Shown here piece after piece: positions 41,370 through 46,369 of a DNA stretch of 46,369 nt. The position numbers were made by a program, and so were the translations under genes. The DNA lies in assembly GCA_024644875.1 (NCBI GenBank), contig JAHEGY010000026.1, positions 1 through 46,369 on the forward strand. Direction: 5' to 3'. Position 1 is the first letter of the stretch; each line of letters starts with the position of its first letter. The notes under the pieces are model-generated. The model was given only the letters and a program-made list of their open reading frames with translations. It did no database searches and had not been told where the DNA came from. This DNA comes from Cyclobacteriaceae bacterium. Lineage in GTDB: Bacteria; Bacteroidota; Bacteroidia; Cytophagales; Cyclobacteriaceae.

Positions 41370-43120
41370 ACAAAGCGCTTTGGATTTTTGAACTTATCCA
41401 GGATCTTTGATTTAAGTTGATCGATAATTACACTGTAAAAGTCTGTTTCAAATACCCGGGCGTCAAGCCTTGCCTGCCTGAGGAAAAACAAACCAAATGG
41501 AAGTAACACAAAATTAGCAAGCCATACACCAAAAAAGGGTGTCACCAATTCCTCCTTGGCCCATTTCTCGCCTATACTCATAAAGACATAATAAACGATA
41601 AAAAATCCGATTGATACTATCACGGGAAATCCAAAACCTCCCCGTTTAATTATAGATCCGAGAGGTGCACCTATCAGAAACATGATCATGCAGGAAAATG
41701 CCTGAGCATAAATTTTATAGCGCTGAATTTTAAATCGTAACAACTCAACTTTTTTAACATCAAGCTTGCTGGTCGTTACCATTACATGATTTTTGACAAA
41801 GCGCGCATTGGTAACAGCAGAAACCATATATCTTGTATTGGAGAAATCACCATTCAGTAAACTGTCAGGACCATCTTTTAAAATAGAAAAGGTATTTTCA
41901 GGTTTGTCAAGTTTCTTAGTCTTCAATAGCCTTTTATTGGCAGATTCTGGCACATCTCCGGCTGCCCTGGAGTATAATTTTGCTTTTGAGCTTCGAGAAC
42001 TTGATATTATTTTTTTTCCGGAATCTTTGGATTGCTCCAATGCTGCTGAATCTTTTGGCTGTTCAACATTCACACTCTTGGCAAAACTTGTTGTCTTTTT
42101 TGAATTCTGGATTCTTCTTAACTCCTGAGATCTTTTAAGACTATCCGACAAAGGCACTCTTCCATAATTTTCAGGATTTAGTTCTTCGGGTTCCTCGAGA
42201 TCGTCAAGATGGTAATTAAACTTTGCCTTCAAGTTTTTAAAGGCTTCGTACTTTGCATATTTAATATCTTTCTCAAGGGAATCAACATCCTTTTTTAGTT
42301 TCTCTACATCTTTCATGAGCCTGTTTCCTGCAAACAGTTCTTCTTTCGTACGCTTCAGGTCGAAAGATGCCATGCTGAAAACGAATTTGCTGTGCTCAAA
42401 TTTATTCCTTGCATATGGGGAAGGCTTATGCCGGTCACTTATGTTTCTTTTTATTGGCTTTAATTCCTGTTCAGAATAATGATGTCCATTAAATAGTTCC
42501 ATAACGAGGTACCTGTCGTTTCTGATGGTATACATTTGTCCGGAATCTGCAAGAGTTACCTCAGTATTTCCTGTCCGCTTCGAGTGATTATATATGATAA
42601 CATCTTTAAGAGATCTTCCGTCACTGAATTTCTTATTAACCTTTATCTGGTAGCCCGGGATATTATTATAGAAAACACCCTCTTTAATATTCAGTGCCGG
42701 TGATTTATGCTTGATATCATATAAAAGACTGTATGCTTTCAAATTGGCTTTAGGCACTATGTAATTGTTAGAAAGGAATGCCATTAGAGTAAGGAGTATG
42801 GAGAAAAAAAACATGGGGACTAATGTCCTTGTAAGGGAAATGCCGGCACCCTTTAAGGCCGTCAATTCGGAATGCTCTCCCAGGTTACCATATGTCATAA
42901 GGGATGATAGTAATACTGCAAGGGGGAAAGAAACCGGAGTCATATTGATGCTGAAATATCCCAGAAGCTGTGCATAGACACTCCATCCCAATCCCTTACC
43001 TACGATATCTTCAAAGTGTCTTAATAAAAACTGAAGAAGAAAAATAAATACAACTACGCAGAAAGTAAGAAAGAAAGGTCCGATAAATGATTTAAATACT
43101 AGCTTGTCAAGCTTTTTCAT
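41354..43120 (-). CDS. LptF/LptG (YjgP/YjgQ) family permease with long insertion
   Basis: Inner-membrane part of the lipopolysaccharide export ABC transporter. Helices 1-3 lie within the first ~125 residues (KLVFKSFIGPFFLTFCVVV; YSINMTPVSFPLAVLLS-like; VPMFFFSILLTLMAFL) and helices 4-6 in the last ~120 (FSCMIMFLIGAPLGSIIKRGG, FPVIVSIGFFIVYYVFMS). The periplasmic jelly-roll is between them. At 588 aa it is about 200 aa longer than typical. The extra part (roughly residues 260-465) is charged, predicted coiled coil then Ser/Lys-rich. ATG at 43120 is preferred over GTG at 43132 and follows a GGGGGAT stretch. Downstream of the START-like gene. Confidence 0.9.
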   Translation of the reverse strand: MKKLDKLVFKSFIGPFFLTFCVVVFIFLLQFLLRHFEDIVGKGLGWSVYAQLLGYFSINMTPVSFPLAVLLSSLMTYGNLGEHSELTALKGAGISLTRTLVPMFFFSILLTLMAFLSNNYIVPKANLKAYSLLYDIKHKSPALNIKEGVFYNNIPGYQIKVNKKFSDGRSLKDVIIYNHSKRTGNTEVTLADSGQMYTIRNDRYLVMELFNGHHYSEQELKPIKRNISDRHKPSPYARNKFEHSKFVFSMASFDLKRTKEELFAGNRLMKDVEKLKKDVDSLEKDIKYAKYEAFKNLKAKFNYHLDDLEEPEELNPENYGRVPLSDSLKRSQELRRIQNSKKTTSFAKSVNVEQPKDSAALEQSKDSGKKIISSSRSSKAKLYSRAAGDVPESANKRLLKTKKLDKPENTFSILKDGPDSLLNGDFSNTRYMVSAVTNARFVKNHVMVTTSKLDVKKVELLRFKIQRYKIYAQAFSCMIMFLIGAPLGSIIKRGGFGFPVIVSIGFFIVYYVFMSIGEKWAKEELVTPFFGVWLANFVLLPFGLFFLRQARLDARVFETDFYSVIIDQLKSKILDKFKNPKRFVLFKR

Positions 43121-43167
43121 ATTATCCCCCACATATCTGTCAAACAGGAAATTTACACAAAATTATG

Positions 43168-43557
43168 CTATCCGCCGACAATTTCCTTCAAATCATGAAT
43201 AATATTATCCCATAATTCATGAACTTCCTCTTCATCCTCGATATCGGAATAATCGATTACTCTTAAAAAAACGGTCTGAGTTAATTCGTTTTGCTCAAGA
43301 CGAATTTCAGTGTAGGCATTTTCATCTTCAATGAGATCATTTAAGAATTCGAATTTCACAAAGCTGTTTGTCCTATGAGCAGCCATTTTGGCTACATGAT
43401 CTTCACCATCCCAAACGATGTGGAAATTTTTATCTTCATCTATTGACACGTCATCAGCAAACCATTGGGCTAATCCGCTTGCTGTGGAAATATAAGGATA
43501 GAGCATTCTTTTGGAGGCATTTATCTCATATTCAAGTATTGTCTTTGTACCACCCAT
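43168..43557 (-). CDS. START-like/SRPBCC (AHSA1-type) domain protein
   Basis: A 129-aa cytosolic protein with the helix-grip pattern: ILEYEINASKRMLYPYISTA at the N-terminus, GLAQWFADDVSI as the usual W-F-x-D motif, IVWDGEDHVAKMA, and a final amphipathic helix (VHELWDNIIHDLKEIVGG). A conserved Bacteroidota family of unknown ligand; a hydrophobic cavity for a lipid or other small molecule is expected. It lies 47 bases upstream of the LptF/G gene, so a link with envelope lipids is possible (inference). Confidence 0.88.
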   Translation of the reverse strand: MGGTKTILEYEINASKRMLYPYISTASGLAQWFADDVSIDEDKNFHIVWDGEDHVAKMAAHRTNSFVKFEFLNDLIEDENAYTEIRLEQNELTQTVFLRVIDYSDIEDEEEVHELWDNIIHDLKEIVGG

Positions 43558-44003
43558 AAATCAAAATATTAGAATTGAGATCAATATAGAACAATTTTAT
43601 TAACAAACAAAAAATTAGAATATTTCCTTCGTCTGTAAGAAGGTCTACATCATAAATACTATTAAAATCATCGATTTTCGCTAGTATGGACACATTATCA
43701 AAGACTTATGTTAATTAGATTTTATTATAATCTCAATAAGTCCCGGGGTAATGGATTCTATAAGTCATCTTATCAACTATACCGGAATAAAGTATTAAAT
43801 ATATATTTTCATTGTTGAAAAAATGGGATATGCGTATGTTTGCTGTCCGAATTAAGATTTGGACGTAGCATTTTTACAAATCCAGATTAATAGTTCGGTA
43901 TCCTGAAAGCATAAGTGTTGAAAATCCCTATTGCTTTCGGTAGTGACTTCCGATCCTTGGCGCATCTTTTCTGCCTGGATTGGGTAAAGTTCAAACGCAA
44001 CAC
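43558..44003. other. Non-coding gap before tRNA-Met
   Basis: No gene larger than a ten-codon frame (43823-43855). Besides the terminator-like hairpin at 43841-43875 there is a small CCTTC/GAAGG hairpin (43626-43643) and, from about 43910 to 44003, a stretch clearly richer in G and C that probably includes the tRNA promoter and leader. Confidence 0.5.
43841..43875 (+). terminator. Orphan terminator-like hairpin
   Basis: TGCTGTCC (43841-43848) pairs with GGAC-GT-AGCA (43861-43870, two bases bulged), followed by TTTTT. No annotated plus-strand gene lies in front of it, so it may end a small RNA. Confidence 0.5.
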
Positions 44004-44077
44004 GGCGAGGTAGCTCAGTTGGTTAGAGCGCAGGATTCATAACCCTGAGGTCACGGGTTCAACTCCCGTCCTCGCTA
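44004..44077 (+). tRNA. tRNA-Met (anticodon CAT), elongator type
   Basis: Acceptor GGCGAGG/CCTCGCT (first pair G-T), D arm GCTC/GAGC, anticodon loop TTCATAA, stem CAGGA/CCCTG with an A-C mismatch at the last pair, T arm ACGGG/CCCGT with loop TTCAACT, discriminator A, no encoded CCA. The anticodon stem lacks the three G-C pairs of initiator tRNA. A lysidine-type tRNA-Ile(CAT) is less likely but not excluded. Confidence 0.93.
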
Positions 44078-44083
44078 CACATA

Positions 44084-44109
44084 AAGGCCGTTCCTTCGGC
44101 CTTTTTTTT
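44084..44109 (+). terminator. Rho-independent terminator after tRNA-Met
   Basis: AAGGCCG, a 6-nt loop, CGGCCTT, then a T run. It starts 7 bases after the tRNA. Confidence 0.9.
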
Positions 44110-44135
44110 CTGAAATATAACTAAAACTATTCGTT

Positions 44136-45155
44136 TTACTTCACCAAGACATAATTCTTGAGGGAAGCGTAAAAGTCATCCATGATCTGCACCTTGTCAA
44201 AGTTCTCCCACACTGTGATCATTCGCTGGCTATCGGGCTCTTCGACCCATATTTCATTTACCATAGTCGGACAGGGAATCTTTGAAGCTTCGGCCCATTC
44301 CGAGTTTTTCACAATAGCCACAGCAGCCATATCAAATAAGGCTCGTCCCGGAGGATCTCCATGGAATTCGCAATGTTCAAATAAGCTGACGGAATAATCA
44401 CCGAAGTTTTTAAATGCATCTCCATGCCGCCCTGTGACAGGTTCATCGATTTCCGGGCCCAATCCAGGCATGGTTCGTTGTGCTTCCCCTTCCAGCATTC
44501 TGACAGCATCAGTCCCGGAAGGTTTCCCATAACGAACAGTAACCATTTCAAAAACTATCTCAGATTCTAACAGGTAATTCATGGCGGGAATATCATTTAC
44601 CAGATTATATTCCCCAGGATCAGGATAATTAGAACCTAACCACACCAGTCTGATCTTGTCTGAAATGGCAGGTTCCTTTTCCAAGGCAAGAGCCACATTG
44701 GTAAGCTTGCCGACGGCTATGACCACCAGCTTTTCACCTTTTATCTGCTTAGCCTCATCAATGATGAAATTAACGGCCTTATGTCCATCAAAATCCTTCT
44801 TCCTGAGCGTTGGGCTGATGTCCTCGAATGCACCGTTTGCCCCCCTGAACAGAGGAATTTTACCATTAAGGCCACACAAAGTGATAACCCGCTCGGCCTC
44901 TTCATAATGTTTATCAATATTCCCACCATTAAAAGTTGTATTTACGGTTACACCTTTTACTTCAAAAGTATTTCCGTTGAACAGCAAATAGGCAAGTGCA
45001 TGCTGGTCATCCAGTTCATTATTGGCGTCTGTATCAAAAATGACCTTGTATTTAGGGTTTTCATCTTTTTGCTCATTTGTACTTTCCTTTTGCCCACAAC
45101 CTGTGAACAACTGAATGTTGATTATTATCAGAATAAGTCGAAAGATATTTTTCAT
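44136..45155 (-). CDS. Nucleoside hydrolase family lipoprotein
   Basis: Hydrolyses the N-glycosidic bond of nucleosides, or of similar ribosides, in the periplasm. ATG at 45155 is preferred over TTG at 45173. A lipoprotein signal ends in LFTGC (Cys20). The Ca2+-binding DTDANNELDDQHAL motif of the IU-nucleoside hydrolase family is present, as is VVIAVGKLTNVALAL and LVWLGSNYPDPGEYNLVNDIPA with further ligand residues. The late Asp in HGDPPGRALFDMAAVA completes the metal site. Length 339 aa is normal. Many Bacteroidota secreted homologues have unknown substrates. Convergent with tRNA-Met. Confidence 0.92.
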   Translation of the reverse strand: MKNIFRLILIIINIQLFTGCGQKESTNEQKDENPKYKVIFDTDANNELDDQHALAYLLFNGNTFEVKGVTVNTTFNGGNIDKHYEEAERVITLCGLNGKIPLFRGANGAFEDISPTLRKKDFDGHKAVNFIIDEAKQIKGEKLVVIAVGKLTNVALALEKEPAISDKIRLVWLGSNYPDPGEYNLVNDIPAMNYLLESEIVFEMVTVRYGKPSGTDAVRMLEGEAQRTMPGLGPEIDEPVTGRHGDAFKNFGDYSVSLFEHCEFHGDPPGRALFDMAAVAIVKNSEWAEASKIPCPTMVNEIWVEEPDSQRMITVWENFDKVQIMDDFYASLKNYVLVK

Positions 45156-45737
45156 ATTAAAAAGCTTTTGCAAGATTTAGAAGTTTTGGAATTAAAAATA
45201 AGTTGATCAATCTGTTGGCCAAATTAAAAAAATAAAACAAGAAAACCACATTGGCTTATTCCTCATGTATTAGAATGACCAATAAATTGTGAAGTGTGAA
45301 CTTAGCAAATTATCCTTTGTGGATTAGCCTATAATCATATATTCCAATAATATATCTTCAAAATTTTAAATTCATAGAATCACCATAATTGAAGTTTTAC
45401 CTGAACAAACAGGGAGGGCTTTTTATTTATCCAGGGACCTTTATTAATAATATATTTTTACCATATGATTTTTTCTGTAAAATAATTCAAAACAAGCGGA
45501 TCTCCTCCCGTTTAAAATCAATTTGAAACATGCCGATTATATTATTATTTTAAAATTATGGACTTATTAAAGATCACTAAAAAACCTCATGAAATCAGCT
45601 ATAAAAATCGCACAAGTAATTCTTAAAATTTTTACATAAATTACAATATTTAGCAAAAAAACGACATTATGTTAAAATTTCGAGCAACAATTGGGTATAT
45701 TAAACGTCTATATTAATAGAATGAAAATTGTGGAGAT
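45156..45737. other. Long AT-rich non-coding gap
   Basis: Nothing coding is convincing on either strand, and I find no strong hairpin. It contains the promoter of the nucleoside hydrolase at its left end and of the small protein at its right end. Confidence 0.5.
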
Positions 45738-45932
45738 ATGAAAGCACAAGAGTATTTGTTAGAGAAGGGAATTAAGTATATCCACCAACCTAAGAAGTTT
45801 TATAATCTGACCATTGCAGAGATGATTGAATTCCTTGAAGATTTTGCTCAGAAGGAAAAAGAATCAGTTATAAAACTCATGGAATTGAAAAGAGTCAACA
45901 AAAGCGTGATCGAAGCCTGCAAGCAAATGTAG
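45738..45932 (+). CDS. Small helical protein of unknown function
   Basis: A 64-aa, highly charged protein without signal peptide or membrane span. Start ATG 45738 is supported by GGAG six bases upstream, one of the few Shine-Dalgarno sequences in the window. The pattern LTIAEMIEFLEDFAQKEKES then VIKLMELKRVNKSVIEACKQM suggests two amphipathic helices. Family not recognised. It could be a small regulator or a toxin/antitoxin-sized partner, but nothing shows this. The reading frame is isolated between two long gaps. Confidence 0.6.
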   Translation: MKAQEYLLEKGIKYIHQPKKFYNLTIAEMIEFLEDFAQKEKESVIKLMELKRVNKSVIEACKQM

Positions 45933-46306
45933 ATCCGTCATTTTTTATAGTTCATAGCACAATTTTTATGTTCAATTCCGCTTAGGCAGGATTTCTGTGA
46001 CTGGTTAAATATTAGACCAGATCCCGTATGATTCAAACATAAAAATCATCCATACTAGTAAATTTTGGCTTCAGATATTGGCCATTATTGTGAAAACCTG
46101 CAATTAAAATAATACGTTATCATACTTTCCCTTGATAAAATTGCTGTTAATCCCCTAAAACAAAGTTTTATAAGAGCATTTATGTTTTATTTTCTCTTTG
46201 TGTTTATGTGTAAAAATGCACTGATCTTACATCCGTAACAAAACCAGCATTTAGCACCTTATATCCTGATAAAATAGTGTTTCATTTGGGGCAAATCCTA
46301 TGAATT
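45933..46306. other. Non-coding gap near the right edge
   Basis: AT-rich with only a weak CTGGT/ACCAG repeat near 46000. No gene seen. Confidence 0.5.
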
Positions 46307-46369
46307 ATGGAAGAACTAAAAGAACTCACTAAACAAAAACGAAACCAGGAAATCACTTACCAGGTAGAA
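46307..46369 (+). CDS. Start of a reading frame cut by the window edge
   Basis: ATG at 46307 begins 21 codons (MEELKELTKQKRNQEITYQVE), charged and helical, open to the edge. Too short to assign a family; it may be chance. Confidence 0.35.
   Translation, partial: MEELKELTKQKRNQEITYQVE

Noticed and set aside
43823-43855. Leader peptide MGYAYVCCPN overlapping a terminator hairpin
   Set aside because: The next downstream gene is a tRNA, not an amino-acid operon, and ten codons are easily found by chance.
44004-44077. Initiator tRNA-fMet, because the first acceptor pair is weak
   Set aside because: The anticodon stem lacks the three consecutive G-C pairs of initiators and the first pair is G-T, not the usual C-A mismatch.

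Overview
The window looks like a chromosomal segment of a free-living, probably marine or sediment, member of the Bacteroidota. The evidence is the AT-rich DNA, the short Bacteroidota-type primary sigma factor (287 aa), promoters of the TTTG-N19-TAnnTTTG kind, a bacillithiol deacetylase (bshB1), a CarboxypepD_reg/TonB-plug protein, a head-GIN lipoprotein, a DUF349 repeat protein and a Na+-coupled symporter. Starts are mostly without a clear Shine-Dalgarno, as usual in this phylum. The order below phylum cannot be fixed from the sequence alone.

Layout. (a) 1-9.8 kb: a frameshifted sialidase running off the left edge, a Na+/neurotransmitter-type symporter, a small lipoprotein, a membrane-anchored LuxR regulator, a membrane protein, a MORN-type lipoprotein with a perfect hairpin around its start codon, polyphosphate kinase 2, a fatty-acid hydroxylase with a decayed tandem repeat behind it, an Omp85-like barrel and a GIN lipoprotein. 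(b) 9.8-16.2 kb: a secreted CE1-like esterase, a Tat-type polysaccharide deacetylase, an Ldh2-family dehydrogenase plus creatininase-family hydrolase operon, an NCS2 purine permease and a YbaK deacylase. (c) 16.4-28.3 kb: the most distinctive part, a sugar-modification island. It has two tandem secreted PIG-L deacetylases, three Gfo/Idh/MocA oxidoreductases (two with Tat signals), two Tat-type xylose-isomerase-like TIM-barrel proteins, glucosamine-6-phosphate deaminase (nagB) and a large secreted GH9 enzyme. There is no SusC/SusD pair, so it is not a classical polysaccharide utilisation locus. (d) 28.6-43.6 kb: a plug-only TonB-receptor-like protein, tRNA-Thr, a DUF349 protein, yqgE, pdxH, a glycosyltransferase, then the minus-strand housekeeping series START-like protein, LptF/G permease, rpsO, pnp, rpoD, trxB, M23 peptidase, bshB1. 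(e) 43.6-46.4 kb: tRNA-Met, a nucleoside hydrolase lipoprotein, a small unknown protein and the start of another reading frame.

How the genes may work together. In (c), exported oxidoreductase + TIM-barrel pairs occur twice, next to exported N-deacetylases and, in the cytosol, NagB. My reading is a periplasmic route that oxidises and/or deacetylates amino-sugar-containing glycans or glycosides before uptake; the substrate is not determined. The creatininase + Ldh2 operon a few kb away could belong to a related ring-opening route for keto-sugars or inositols. In (d), trxB, the cell-wall peptidase and bshB1 form one transcription unit that joins thioredoxin and bacillithiol redox functions.

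Positions of structures come from reading base by base; no search, folding or alignment program was run.
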